A stretch of DNA of 64,000 nt from Rhodococcus sp. 4CII (lineage in GTDB: Bacteria > Actinomycetota > Actinomycetes > Mycobacteriales > Mycobacteriaceae). Shown here one piece after another: positions 26,273 through 35,254 of the stretch. Position 1 is the stretch's first letter. The number at the start of each line of letters is the position of its first letter. Where the stretch lies: the NCBI RefSeq assembly GCF_014256275.1, contig NZ_JACCFE010000002.1, forward strand, positions 4,072,001 to 4,136,000, in the 5' to 3' direction. The translations under genes and the position numbers were made by a program. Below the pieces are notes generated by a model that saw only the letters and a program-made list of their open reading frames with translations, did not search any database and was not told where the DNA came from.

Positions 26273-27577
26273 CTATGCGGGGATTGGCGTGCCCCGGTGG
26301 GTCTCGCTGAGTTTGGACGGGCGCGCCGACTGCCCCGATCCCGGATCCTTGTGGAAAGCACCGTTTTTCATGATCCCCACGATCTTGGACTGGTCCTGCA
26401 GGATGGTGATGTCGTCGAGCGGGTCACCGTCAATCAGGATCATGTCTGCGTAGAAACCGGCCTTGACCTGCCCGAGGTCGTCGGGCATCCGCATGATCTG
26501 CCCGCCGAGAGCGGTGGCCGCGAGCAGGGTGTCCTTCGGGGAGAACTCGAGCAGTTCGACGAAGTGTTGCAGGTCGCGGGCGTAGGTGCCGTGCGGGGTC
26601 CACGCGAAGCCGTAGTCGCCGCCGGGCAGCACCCGGACGCCGCGTTCCTTCATCTTCTTCAGATTGTTGATCGCACAGTCGAGTTCGTGCTGGTATCCGG
26701 CGGCCTCGGCGGCCTCGGGTGGATACCCGAACGCTTCGGCGTCGTGCAGGGTGGCGACCAGCCAGTTCAGTCCGGGTGCGACGAAGATGCGGTCCTTCTG
26801 CTCTTCGAGCATGTCCAGACCCTCCTCGTCGGTGAAGGACGCGTGGTAGATGATGTCGACGCCGTTGCGCAACGACATCTTCACGCTCTCCCCGGACCTG
26901 GCGTGTGAACACACCCGCAGTCCGCGGCGGTGCGCCTCGGTGACCGCGGCGAGGGTTTCCTCGTCCGAGAAGTAGTTGTCCTCAGCGTGCTGGTTTCCGG
27001 TGATCTCCTCGCCGGACATGCTCAGCTTCACCAGGTCCGCACCCAGGTCGACGTTCTGTCGGACGGCTTTGCGCATCTCCTCGGGACCGTCGGCGAAGGC
27101 GGTGATGCCCTTGACCAGTGCGCCGCCGGTGACCGCGATCTCCTGACAGTTCGCCAGGTAGCGGGGTCCGGGGATCTGGCCGGCGTTGATGGCGTTGCGG
27201 ATGACCACATCGAGTCGCGGCTTGGCGGCGGCGGCACCGACGCACATGGTGTAGCCGGAGTCGATGTAGGTCTGCGCCGACCGGGCACACAGCAGGGTGT
27301 GCTCCTCCACGCCCATCGTCCCGAGACCAGGCAGGTCGGCGGAGTTGACCCAGGAGAAGTGGGTGTGAGCGTCACATAAACCCGACATGAGGAACTTGCC
27401 CTGGCCGTCGATGACCCTCGCGCCTTCGCGAGGCAGATCTCCCGTGCCTTTCCGGACCTCGGCAATGCGTTCGCCTTCGACCAGCACTTCACCCTCATAC
27501 GGGTCGGAGCCGGTGGAGTCGAAGATCCGAACGTTGGTGAAAAGGATGGACTGATCGGGGGTGTTGGCTGACGTCAT
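26273..27577 (-). CDS. Metal-dependent amidohydrolase
   Basis: A 434-residue amidohydrolase-superfamily enzyme. The first strand metal motif is CDAHTHFSW (HxH), the carbamylated-Lys region is DLGADLVKLSMSG, the later His ligands are in VCSHARSG and IYHASFTDEE, and the last Asp ligand is probably in LPGGDYGFAW. Imidazolonepropionase/prolidase-type relatives cleave cyclic amides or peptides. ATG 27577 is chosen because AAAGGAG lies 8 bases upstream; GTG 27586 would overlap that site. It lies 27 bases after the fusion gene start-proximal neighbour, in one operon, and probably acts in the same pathway. Confidence 0.88.
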   Translation of the reverse strand: MTSANTPDQSILFTNVRIFDSTGSDPYEGEVLVEGERIAEVRKGTGDLPREGARVIDGQGKFLMSGLCDAHTHFSWVNSADLPGLGTMGVEEHTLLCARSAQTYIDSGYTMCVGAAAAKPRLDVVIRNAINAGQIPGPRYLANCQEIAVTGGALVKGITAFADGPEEMRKAVRQNVDLGADLVKLSMSGEEITGNQHAEDNYFSDEETLAAVTEAHRRGLRVCSHARSGESVKMSLRNGVDIIYHASFTDEEGLDMLEEQKDRIFVAPGLNWLVATLHDAEAFGYPPEAAEAAGYQHELDCAINNLKKMKERGVRVLPGGDYGFAWTPHGTYARDLQHFVELLEFSPKDTLLAATALGGQIMRMPDDLGQVKAGFYADMILIDGDPLDDITILQDQSKIVGIMKNGAFHKDPGSGQSARPSKLSETHRGTPIPA

Positions 27578-27604
27578 TGTCGCCACTCCTTTCTTTGGAG
27601 GAGC

Positions 27605-29266
27605 TCAGGGCTTGTTCAGGAATTCCTGAAGCCGGTTGGTGACAGCACTGGGATCTTCGAGGGAGTGCCAGTGGCCCACCCCGTCGAGCACGTGCTTCTG
27701 GGCGTTGGGGTAGATCGAGAGCAGCTCGTCATTGACCGCGACCGGGCTGACCTTGTCCTCGTCGCCGGTGAGCAGCAGAACGGGGACGTCGATCGACGCG
27801 AAGTCCGGTTCGACGGCGGCGGCGAGGGCCTCGCAGGCACTCGCGTAGCCCTCCGGGTTCTGACCGAGCAGCAGTTCGCGGACCAGGGCCACCGACGACG
27901 GTCGGGTGCTATGCGTTTCCTGCGACAGCGCTGCTCCGACGATGGTGTCGGCGACGGCGGACATGCCCGCTTCGCGGACGGTGCGGGCGCGAGTCCGGGT
28001 GGCAGTCTTGGCGGCCTCCGGCTGAGCGCGGACCGCGCCGAGGAGCGCGACCTTGCTGACGCGCTGCGGGTACTCGGCGGCGAAGGTGTTCGCGACCAGG
28101 GTGCCCATCGAGTGCGCGACCAGGGCGGTCTGCTCGATGCCCTCGGCGTCGAGCAGTTCGCGCAACTCCTCGACCCAGTTGTCGATGCTCGCCGGTCCGG
28201 CGAATGGGGAGCGGCCGTGACCGGAGAGGTCGTAGCGCAGCACGGTGTGGGTTTCGGCAAGTGTCGCGACCTGCGGTTCGTACACGGTGGTGGCGCCGCC
28301 GAGTCCGTGGATCAGCACCACCGCGGGTCCGCTGCCGGTCTTCTCGACGAAGAGTTCACTGGTGCCGATCGGGGTGAGGTGGTTCACAGCGGCCGGAATA
28401 CCGATGCTGTTGCGCAGCTCGCCGAGGCCTGGGGCGGAGACGATCACCTCGTCGCCTTCGAAGAGGTACTTCGGCGGGTCGAATCCGATGCCGACGCCGA
28501 CCGGGGTGCCGGTGGCGATCACGTCACCGGGTTCGAGGGTGATGCCGGCGGAGAGCGTCTCGATGATGGTGGGCACGTCGAAGATGAGCTTGGCGGTATT
28601 GGTGTCCTGCCGCAGTTCGCCGTTGACGCGGGTCTGCAGCTGTAGGTCGTCGATGTCGATCTCGTCCGCGGTGACGGCCCAGGGGCCGAGCGGGCAGAAC
28701 GTGTCGAGGGACTTGCCGATGAACCACTGCTTGTGGTCGCGTTGCAGGTCGCGGGCGGTGACGTCGTTGATGAGGGTGTAGCCCCACACGTAATCCAACG
28801 CGTCGTCGCGGCTGACCTTGGAGGCGCGCTTGCCGATGATGACGCCGATCTCGCCCTCGTAGTCCAGGGCCGAGGTGATGTCGGTATGCGGGTCGATTGG
28901 GTCGCCGGAGGCGATCACCGAGGCAGCGGGTTTTGTGAAAACCACCGGGTACTGCGGCACGTGCTGACCGTCTGCGGAGCCGGTCGCGTCGAACCCACTC
29001 TTGGCGAACTCGGCGGCGTGCTCGGAGTAGTTCCGGCCGACGCAGAATACGTTGCGGTGCGGGGTGATGGGGGCAAGTAACTTGCCGCCCTCGGCGGGGG
29101 TGCTGGTGCTCAGCCGGCCGAGAGCGCCCTGGCCGCCGGCGATGATCTCCTGCAGCTCATGCACCTGGGCGCCGGTGTCACCGAACCGCACGGGCAGCGC
29201 AGCTCCGTTCGCGTCCACAGCGCAGACGACTGCGCCGCTCTTACCTTGAATCCGCGCGAAGCGCAT
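27605..29266 (-). CDS. Fumarylacetoacetase-type hydrolase fused to an alpha/beta hydrolase
   Basis: A single 553-residue reading frame has two complete catalytic domains. Residues about 1-290 form a fumarylacetoacetate hydrolase/hydratase-type domain: CVGRNYSEHAAE, the metal site DYEGEIGVIIGK, GYTLINDVTARDLQ and GDVIATGTPVGVG. Residues about 300-553 form an alpha/beta hydrolase: LIHGLGG, the nucleophile elbow VAHSMGT, TGDEDKV with the acid, and GHWHSLE with the catalytic His. The two are joined by a short linker (AAVNHLTPIGTSELF). ATG 29266 has a perfect AGGAGG. FAH enzymes cleave C-C bonds of 1,3-diketo acids, and hydrolases often open lactones or cleave the next bond, so the fusion may channel two consecutive steps of ring-fission product breakdown. 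Confidence 0.9.
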   Translation of the reverse strand: MRFARIQGKSGAVVCAVDANGAALPVRFGDTGAQVHELQEIIAGGQGALGRLSTSTPAEGGKLLAPITPHRNVFCVGRNYSEHAAEFAKSGFDATGSADGQHVPQYPVVFTKPAASVIASGDPIDPHTDITSALDYEGEIGVIIGKRASKVSRDDALDYVWGYTLINDVTARDLQRDHKQWFIGKSLDTFCPLGPWAVTADEIDIDDLQLQTRVNGELRQDTNTAKLIFDVPTIIETLSAGITLEPGDVIATGTPVGVGIGFDPPKYLFEGDEVIVSAPGLGELRNSIGIPAAVNHLTPIGTSELFVEKTGSGPAVVLIHGLGGATTVYEPQVATLAETHTVLRYDLSGHGRSPFAGPASIDNWVEELRELLDAEGIEQTALVAHSMGTLVANTFAAEYPQRVSKVALLGAVRAQPEAAKTATRTRARTVREAGMSAVADTIVGAALSQETHSTRPSSVALVRELLLGQNPEGYASACEALAAAVEPDFASIDVPVLLLTGDEDKVSPVAVNDELLSIYPNAQKHVLDGVGHWHSLEDPSAVTNRLQEFLNKP

Positions 29267-29280
29267 GAGACCTCCTGTGA

Positions 29281-29418
29281 AACCAATGTGAACCAAACTG
29301 GATTGCGGTTCGTATTGGTTACGATAAGTCGATCGTGCTGTGACCGTCAACACTTGATTTGTTGAAGTGCAAGTAGGGGATCTGGGTACTCACCCCCTAT
29401 GATTGGTTCGAATTGGTT
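29281..29418. promoter_or_regulatory. ATTGGTT boxes between the fusion hydrolase and GntR genes
   Basis: AACCAAT (29281) and AACCAAA (29291) are spaced exactly 10 bases apart near the fusion gene start. ATTGGTT (29402) and ATTGGTT (29412), also 10 bases apart and in opposite orientation, lie near the regulator start. A further ATTGGTT is at 29314. One-helical-turn spacing suggests operators for the divergent GntR protein on both promoters. Confidence 0.6.
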
Positions 29419-29435
29419 CGTTGAGAGGAGTTGTT

Positions 29436-30107
29436 GTGAGCCTGGCTGTGGGACCTTCGGCTGCTGTTCTGCGGCGCATCGAAGCCCTTGTCGCCGAGCG
29501 GCAGTTGGGCCCTGGCGACAAGCTGCCGACCGAGCGGGAACTTGCCGCAGAGGCCGGTGTCAGCCGTGCCGTGGTTCGGTCTGTTCTCGAAGATCTCGAA
29601 CACCGGGGAACAGTGGTGCGTTACGTCGGGCGAGGCACGTTTCTCGCCCCGAGCGAATCCGCGGCCGCGGAGACGGCGAACCATCCCAGCCCCAGCGAAA
29701 TCATGAGCTCGCGGCTCATCCTCGAACCGGAACTGCTCCCACTCGCCGTGGCGGCCGCGACCCGCGACGACATCGAGGAAATGCGCCGCTGCCTGCGCGG
29801 CGGTGACGGCGCCCGATCCTCGGAAGAGTTCGAACGGTGGGACACCGCGCTGCACCACAGCTTCGCTCTCGCCACCCACAACATCGTCCTGATCGGGGTC
29901 AGTCAGCTCCTCATCGACAGCCGCCAGCAACCGATCTGGGGTGGGCTCAAGAAGCGCACCTTCAACCCCGAGTTGCATCGCGAATACTGCGGCGAGCACA
30001 CCGACATTGTCGACGCCATCGCCGACCGGGACCCGGACAGCGCCCGGACTGCGATGCGTGTGCATTTGCGGCACGTCCGCACGACCCTGCTGGGGGACAA
30101 CGCCTGA
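29436..30107 (+). CDS. GntR-family transcriptional regulator (FCD/FadR-type)
   Basis: A 223-residue regulator. The N-terminal winged helix-turn-helix contains GDKLPTERELAAEAGVSRAVVRS. The C-terminal helical FCD domain has the usual metal-binding pattern (DTALHHSF, EHTDIVDAI, HLRHVR). GTG 29436 has GAGGAG five bases upstream; a longer frame from 29403 lacks a site. It is divergent from the fusion hydrolase operon and is probably its repressor, with a carboxylic acid as effector as for other FCD proteins. Confidence 0.88.
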   Translation: MSLAVGPSAAVLRRIEALVAERQLGPGDKLPTERELAAEAGVSRAVVRSVLEDLEHRGTVVRYVGRGTFLAPSESAAAETANHPSPSEIMSSRLILEPELLPLAVAAATRDDIEEMRRCLRGGDGARSSEEFERWDTALHHSFALATHNIVLIGVSQLLIDSRQQPIWGGLKKRTFNPELHREYCGEHTDIVDAIADRDPDSARTAMRVHLRHVRTTLLGDNA

Positions 30108-30566
30108 CCACCGCCACCCGCGAAGCGCCGGCCACCGGTCGGACCAGGCTTCGGCGGTCTCGCCGCCCTGCGCAAACGACAGCGCAACGGCGTCGACGCC
30201 CCGGATGCGCGTGGCCGGAAACGCCTGGGCACCGCAAGCACGCCGAATTCTGCGAGAACGGGGCGAAGGTCACGGCTGCAACGGCCAGCTCCCTCGCCCG
30301 TGACGAACGCCGCACGGCCGCCGCCCAGGTCGCAACTGCGCCCGCATCCGCGGCGGCAGTGCCGACACCGGCGGGCACGCCGTTCGGGAAGCGGTACCCC
30401 TTGCGGTGGGACGAGAAGACCAGACGCCGGCTCGAAGAACTCGCCGACGAGGTTTCCGCTCTGGTCCGAATTGGAATCCGGAGGCTCATCGCCGACCCGG
30501 ACGCCGATGGCGCTCTGGCGGCACCTGGGTGCCCTCGCTTTGATATTTGGTGCCGCCGCCGGCATC
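30108..30566. other. 459-bp stretch without a clear gene
   Basis: A plus frame here reads HAEFCENGAKVTAATASSLA and later GKRYPLRWDEKTRRRLEEL. It has some protein-like character but no start, and I recognise no family. It may be the end of a deleted plasmid or phage gene. Confidence 0.4.
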
Positions 30567-31043
30567 TCATCCGGTCTGACGTGGCGGCGGCTCCTCGTAG
30601 GCGCTCGATGTGGCGGTGTGTGCGGCGGTGAAGGCGTGCGCGAGGGTATCGAACGTGCGCACCGCGTCCATGTCGGCCAGGGCGATGACCCGGCGCAGGT
30701 GTTGGGGTGCGGCGACGGTGAGGTGGCTGCGTTGCTCGCGGATTCGGGTGCCGGCGGCAGCGAGCGCGGTGAGGGCAGCGCATCCGACGAAGCTGGTGCG
30801 GAGCAGGTCGACGACGGCGCTGCGGCCGTGCAGAACGATTTCGTCGAGGCACGCGGCGAGGATCGGCGCGGTGGCCACGTCGACGTCACCGCTCAGACGC
30901 AGCACGATCGGACCTCCGGTGGGTTCGTCGATCTTGAGGGTGAAACGGCGATTCTCGGGGTCGTCTCGGTCCCAATCGGCGGTGTCGGACAGGGACAGGC
31001 GCAGGCGTTGCGGGGTTTCGATGACGGATCGCAGGTAGGTCAT
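30567..31043 (-). CDS. STAS-domain anti-anti-sigma factor-like protein
   Basis: A 158-residue protein with a STAS domain in residues about 45-135: IVLRLSGDVDVATAPILAACLDEIV, VVDLLRTSFVGCAALTALAAA. In SpoIIAA-type proteins a Ser or Thr after the D-L segment is phosphorylated; here T/S are in LLRTSFVGC, which fits. Such proteins bind anti-sigma kinases to release alternative sigma factors. GGGAGCGACC precedes ATG 31043. No partner kinase gene is adjacent. Confidence 0.82.
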   Translation of the reverse strand: MTYLRSVIETPQRLRLSLSDTADWDRDDPENRRFTLKIDEPTGGPIVLRLSGDVDVATAPILAACLDEIVLHGRSAVVDLLRTSFVGCAALTALAAAGTRIREQRSHLTVAAPQHLRRVIALADMDAVRTFDTLAHAFTAAHTATSSAYEEPPPRQTG

Positions 31044-31950
31044 GGTCGCTCCCGTGTGGGCGGTCGAGGAGCGGATAACCTGCCAGGGGTGGGAGGTCAG
31101 TGCACGCACAGCGGCCGTGATGGAATTTCGGCGGCTGCTGTCTGAACCTGTGTCCATGACGGTAACCCCGCTGCGGCCGGAATGAAACCCCTCGTTGCCA
31201 GAGCGCCGCCTTTCAGGCAACTCTGGCGCTGACGCCCACCGTTACCCAGCGCAGTGGGGCTGGATGTGATCTGCCGGACGGCGAGGCCGGGCTTCTCAGC
31301 GCCCTGACGCTGACGATCGTGCAGGACCCCTGCATCTCGCTTAGTTGCACGGTTGGACGCAACCTGGAGGGGTTCGCTGTTATCTGTGGGCGATTGCCTG
31401 TGTGCGTCGGATCCGGTGGTGGTGGGGAGGGGCCGAGGGTGAGGGTGGATGAGGTGGGTGCTCGGCGATTCCTCCGGTGGTGGGCGGCGCATGGGCCGTC
31501 CCACGGCGCAGCACTGCCTCGACTGACAAAGGAAACTGCAATAGCGCGTGTACTCGTCTTCAGTGCAGGTGCATGCCTCGGGACCGCGCTTGCGAAGAGA
31601 TTTGTCGCAGCAGGACATTCCGTCACAGGCTCGGTGCACAGCGATGCCGCAGCCGAGAGAGTACGCGACCTCGGTTAGGTCCGGGTATTGGGAGACCTGA
31701 CCAACCTACGTGGACACTGGCGTGGCTTCAGGACGCGGATGTGGCGTCTGCGCTGCACAGTTCATGCTCGAGCCCGAGTATCCCATGGTCTCAGCCATGT
31801 TCGGCGCTCGCCGAAACCCGGAGGACGTCATTCTCGCCGCGAACCGGCAATAGCGAGGTATCCGAAGGCGGTGCGGCGAAGCATCGGATGCCCAGCTGAA
31901 CGCACGTACGAAAACGGTGGTGTCTTCGCTGCCATCCAATGCGCACGGTA
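31044..31950. other. 907-bp stretch with one gene remnant
   Basis: The only recognisable content is the epimerase remnant at 31541-31770. The remaining frames on both strands are mutually overlapping and match no family I know. Confidence 0.5.
31541..31770 (+). pseudogene. NAD(P)-binding epimerase/dehydratase remnant
   Basis: The plus frame reads ARVLVFSAGACLGTALAKRF and then GHSVTGSVHSDAAAERVRDLG, a Rossmann start of an NAD-dependent epimerase family protein, but a TAG follows at 31676. The same frame continues VLGDLTN, and another frame continues TLAWLQDADVASALHSS. ATA at 31541 stands where a start codon is expected after GGAAACTGC. The gene is truncated after about 75 codons. Confidence 0.5.
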
Positions 31951-32421
31951 CTAGGTTGTTTCGACCTGAACCGCCCGCCTGAGCGCTTCGGCGACGTCAT
32001 CTGGCAGTGGACGCGACCGCGTTGAAGCGAGATCGACGTTGACATAGGTGTTTTCGATCGTTGCGACGATGACCTCGTCACGCCGCAGGGTGATGCGCAG
32101 CTGGAAGCTCGACGTTCCGACACGGGTCGGAACCGTGTCGGCGTCGAGGACGTCATCGAAACGGCAGGGGGTCGCAAAGGCGATCTCGCTCTTGACGACG
32201 GACGGATCCGTCCCCGCCGCAATGAGTGTGTCGTACTGCCATCCGAGCGATCGGAAGAATTCGGTCATCGCGATATCCGCGATCTCCAGGTATCGGCTGT
32301 TGAAGAGATATCCCTGCTGGTCGACCTCGTGATACCGAACTCGGTGGGAGTACACGACCGTGATCGTACCGCGCCGAGGAGCGAGCCCTTCACGGCTGTC
32401 TTCGCCGCACCGCTGGGTCAA
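31951..32421 (-). CDS. Acyl-CoA thioesterase, 4HBT/FadM type
   Basis: A 156-residue hotdog protein. The segment VVYSHRVRYHEVDQQGYLFNSRYLEIADIAMTEF (key part YHEVDQQGYLFN, residues about 30-41) is the YbgC/FadM-type active-site region; the usual catalytic Asp before Q/A-x-G is present. These enzymes hydrolyse acyl-CoA thioesters. The TTG at 32421 follows a G-rich site; the GTG at 32355, just before YSHRVRY, is an alternative start giving about 134 residues. It stands alone between remnants. Confidence 0.82.
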   Translation of the reverse strand: MTQRCGEDSREGLAPRRGTITVVYSHRVRYHEVDQQGYLFNSRYLEIADIAMTEFFRSLGWQYDTLIAAGTDPSVVKSEIAFATPCRFDDVLDADTVPTRVGTSSFQLRITLRRDEVIVATIENTYVNVDLASTRSRPLPDDVAEALRRAVQVETT

Positions 32422-32563
32422 CTGCGCCCCCCGTGGCCGGGCTCGTGTAGATGTTCACTCCGGTTTCCAACCCGTCCGGGGTGAGGAGCGGGCGACAACA
32501 GAAGCCGTTGTACTGCGGTGCCCCCCTGTGGTCGACGCGGCTCGTCCCGATGGCGCCGCCACA

Positions 32564-33232
32564 TCAGGCGGTGACCACCTGTGCCGCATCATTGTCGGCG
32601 ACCGTGCTCATGACACACGAGATCGCGAACTTCTGCGGCAATGCCGGCGCGGCCGCCTCCTCGTGGCGTTCGACAGGGTGCGCGTTCGCAACGTCGTTCG
32701 TTCCTACGCCGTCGTGGTCGCGGTCGACGCCGCACGCCGCGAGCAGTCCGGTGGATCGACACCCCGGGCTCGGTACACGCGTGTGGGAGTCCGAGTGCCG
32801 GCCCGCGCGGGGCGAATCCCCGGACTCGTGGGTGGCCGGCGGTCGGATGCCACTCGTGCACCGCGGTGCCGCGGGCATCGCCGATGCGTGATTCGAGACG
32901 ATGCCGGCATAGCGGGGCGGCCGAGAGCGGTTGTTCTTTCCCGCTCGCCGGGAACCATGCGACCGTGCGAGGGAACGGACCGCTGCGAAGGGAGAGGGCC
33001 CGCGGCTGACGCCGATCAGCAGCGCGTGCGTGCCGACGAGTGCCCATGCGAAATTGGCTGCAGCGCTGGGCCATGCGCCGTACAGGGCCGAGGCGGTGCC
33101 GCTGAGCACGCCACCGACGGCATTCACCATGGCATAGCGCCGGGACTTGATCGACAACCGGCCGCGATTCGCCAACAGGTACGCCATCAGCGTGCCGATT
33201 GTTCCCACCCACCCGAGCACCGCCGCGGTCAC
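32564..33232 (-). CDS. Membrane protein with CBU_0592-like N-terminal domain
   Basis: GTG 33232 has a strong GAGAGGAGGAG upstream. The first 75 residues contain three hydrophobic segments (VLGWVGTIGTLMAYLLA, YAMVNAVGGVLSGTASALYG, NFAWALVGTHALLIG), like the small CBU_0592-type membrane proteins. The remaining 145 residues are low-complexity Arg/Ser/Pro-rich sequence with no family match. The ancestral protein probably ended soon after the third segment, and the tail is likely a frame extension after a lost stop or a frameshift. Confidence 0.6.
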   Translation of the reverse strand: MTAAVLGWVGTIGTLMAYLLANRGRLSIKSRRYAMVNAVGGVLSGTASALYGAWPSAAANFAWALVGTHALLIGVSRGPSPFAAVRSLARSHGSRRAGKNNRSRPPRYAGIVSNHASAMPAAPRCTSGIRPPATHESGDSPRAGRHSDSHTRVPSPGCRSTGLLAACGVDRDHDGVGTNDVANAHPVERHEEAAAPALPQKFAISCVMSTVADNDAAQVVTA

Positions 33233-33337
33233 GGGCTCCTCCTCTCACGATCTCTCCCGATGTACATCCGCAGTATGTGGTGGCCCAGGTGTTCAGGACA
33301 AGTGAAATATTCTGTATCCGGGGTTTAGGATTTGTGA

Positions 33338-34261
33338 ATGGACATCGATCCGCGACGGTTGCGTTACCTGCTAGCGGTGGCGCGGGCAGGTGGGATCTTG
33401 GCGGCCGCCGACGAGCTGCACATGACCCCCTCGGCGGTGTCGCAGCAGATAGCGCGGCTCGAACGTGAGACCGATCAGGTGCTGATGACGCGAACCCCGC
33501 AGGGCTCGGTGCTGACGCAGGAGGGAACACTGCTCGCGGAGGCAGCCCAAGATATCGAGCGAACACTTGCCGGGGTGCGGTCACGGCTGCAGCAGGGCGA
33601 CGTGGAGTTGCACGGCCGGATGCGCATCGCGTGCTTCCAGAGCTTCTTGTCGGTCGTTATCGCCCCTGCCCTACCGCAATGGCGCAGCAGACTGCCAGGA
33701 GTCGCGTTCGACCTCGTCGAGACCGAACTGGAACCCCATCTGCGCTCCCTCAAGGACGGCGAATTCGACGCCGCTATCATCGAACTCGACGCAGAAACAG
33801 CCGAGGCCGCGCCACCCGCCGGCGTCGCCGAGGTTCCTCTTCTCGACGAGCCCTGGAAATTGGTAGTTCCGACAGGAACACTTATCACCGACATCACCGA
33901 CCTCGAACGCACATCCCTGCCGTGGCTCGGTGAGCCCGAAGCTGCAACCGCCTTCCCCGCACGAAGACTGCGGCGTGTGGCTGGGGGCGACAATCAAGTC
34001 ATGCACCGCTACTTCGGCACGCAGACGGCACTGGCGCTGGTCGCCGCCGGAGAAGGGATAACCGTGCTGCCGTCACTCGCGCTGCAGGGGATGCTGCTCG
34101 AGGGAGTCGATGTCATCGACGTGCCCGGACTCGGTACCCGTCGGGTCGTGCTCCGCAGTTACCCCCGAGGAAAGATCGCCGACAACCTGGTGGCAGCGGT
34201 CGCCGTCTTGCTGCGAGAAGCCACGTCGACTCTGAACTCCGGCAGCCGAATGGATTCATAG
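33338..34261 (+). CDS. LysR-family transcriptional regulator
   Basis: A 307-residue protein with the N-terminal LysR helix-turn-helix (LRYLLAVARAGGILAAADEL, then HMTPSAVSQQIARLERE) and a C-terminal periplasmic-binding-like effector domain (MRIACFQSFLSVVIAPALPQ, then LVAAGEGITVLPSLAL). It is divergent from the membrane protein gene at 32564-33232 with about 100 bases between them, the usual arrangement for a LysR regulator and its target. The effector is unknown. Confidence 0.9.
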   Translation: MDIDPRRLRYLLAVARAGGILAAADELHMTPSAVSQQIARLERETDQVLMTRTPQGSVLTQEGTLLAEAAQDIERTLAGVRSRLQQGDVELHGRMRIACFQSFLSVVIAPALPQWRSRLPGVAFDLVETELEPHLRSLKDGEFDAAIIELDAETAEAAPPAGVAEVPLLDEPWKLVVPTGTLITDITDLERTSLPWLGEPEAATAFPARRLRRVAGGDNQVMHRYFGTQTALALVAAGEGITVLPSLALQGMLLEGVDVIDVPGLGTRRVVLRSYPRGKIADNLVAAVAVLLREATSTLNSGSRMDS

Positions 34262-34527
34262 GTCCTCGGCCGGGCTCGGTGGCAGCTGGCGGAGCAAAGA
34301 CCGTCGCCTTCGGCTGTGATCGCCCCAGGGTACGTATCTCGGGTGTAGTGGCTGTCGCTCGTGAGGGGCCGACGATCCGATCCGTTCGCCCAGCTTGATT
34401 AGCTCGGGAGCAAGGACCGCGGATGTTTCGGCGTACGACAGGGCTCGGAGGATGCGGTACACAACCTGGGGTTATTCGGTTGTCCTTCTTGTTGTCTCGA
34501 TCCATGATCCTCGCCGGAGTATCGTTC

Positions 34528-35190
34528 TCAGGACAGCAGACCGACTAGAAGGCTGCGCAAGGCATCCTCGAAGAGATCCCGATCGGTGGGCTTAGGAGTT
34601 GCGTCAGCGGAGATCGCCCGGGCCACGTGCGGGTACGCATGGCTGTCGATCGGGGGAAGTGCGAGCTGCGAAGCGCGCTCGCTGCGAGCGAACAACGTTG
34701 TGACTCCCGTTGCCATCGCGATCGCTTCAAATTTTGCCCGACTGGAGGCCGTGACTGGTTCGAGTACCTGCAGGCAGTGGTCCAGCCACGCCAGGGCTTC
34801 GGAACCGAAGGTGGGCGATTGTTGGGTGACGTCGACGAGCCAGGGGTGACGCCGATACAGGTGCAACTGTCGGCGGGACATCTCGAGCATGGCGTCCAAC
34901 CACTGATCATGGCCGCGTGGGTACGGACGGAGCTCGCGCATGGCGTGATCGGTCATGAGCCCGAGAAGTTCGTCCCGCGATGTCACGTACCGGTACAGCG
35001 AAGCGGCACCGGTACCCAACGCGGCTGCAACGGCCCGCATGGACAGGCCGGCCAAGCCTTCGTGATCCGTGAGTGTGATTGCGGCTGCAGCGATCTCGTC
35101 TCGGCTGTGCGCGGGGACCGGGCCTCGTCGGGGACGCGGCGTCTCCGTTGCGGAGGCTCTGCGTTTACGGGGTCGGGGTTGGTCGCTCAC
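34528..35190 (-). CDS. TetR-family regulator with TetR_C-type C-terminus
   Basis: A 220-residue protein. After an Arg/Pro-rich N-terminal tail comes the helix-turn-helix (LSMRAVAAALGTGAASLYRYV, residues about 48-68) and a C-terminal domain resembling the tetracycline-repressor class (DELLGLMTDHAMREL). GTG 35190 is the start. It is divergent from an alpha/beta hydrolase across a 64-bp gap containing two palindromes, so it very probably represses that gene. Confidence 0.88.
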   Translation of the reverse strand: MSDQPRPRKRRASATETPRPRRGPVPAHSRDEIAAAAITLTDHEGLAGLSMRAVAAALGTGAASLYRYVTSRDELLGLMTDHAMRELRPYPRGHDQWLDAMLEMSRRQLHLYRRHPWLVDVTQQSPTFGSEALAWLDHCLQVLEPVTASSRAKFEAIAMATGVTTLFARSERASQLALPPIDSHAYPHVARAISADATPKPTDRDLFEDALRSLLVGLLS

Positions 35191-35206
35191 TCCACAATCC
35201 TAAACT

Positions 35207-35244
35207 GCGAACACTGTTTGCTATTGTTTGAAGTACGCACTTCA
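35207..35244. promoter_or_regulatory. Two operator palindromes between TetR and hydrolase genes
   Basis: GCGAACA-C-TGTTTGC (35207-35221, 6 of 7 arm positions match) and TGAAGT-ACGC-ACTTCA (35229-35244, perfect) fill most of the intergenic region. The second ends just before the hydrolase ribosome site. Both are plausible TetR binding sites that would block both promoters. Confidence 0.65.
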
Positions 35245-35254
35245 GGAGGCAGCG

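Noticed and set aside
30120..30566. Possible plasmid or phage protein end (KRYPLRWDEKTRRRLEEL)
   Set aside because: No start, no confident family and frame ambiguity; kept only as a note for the stretch.
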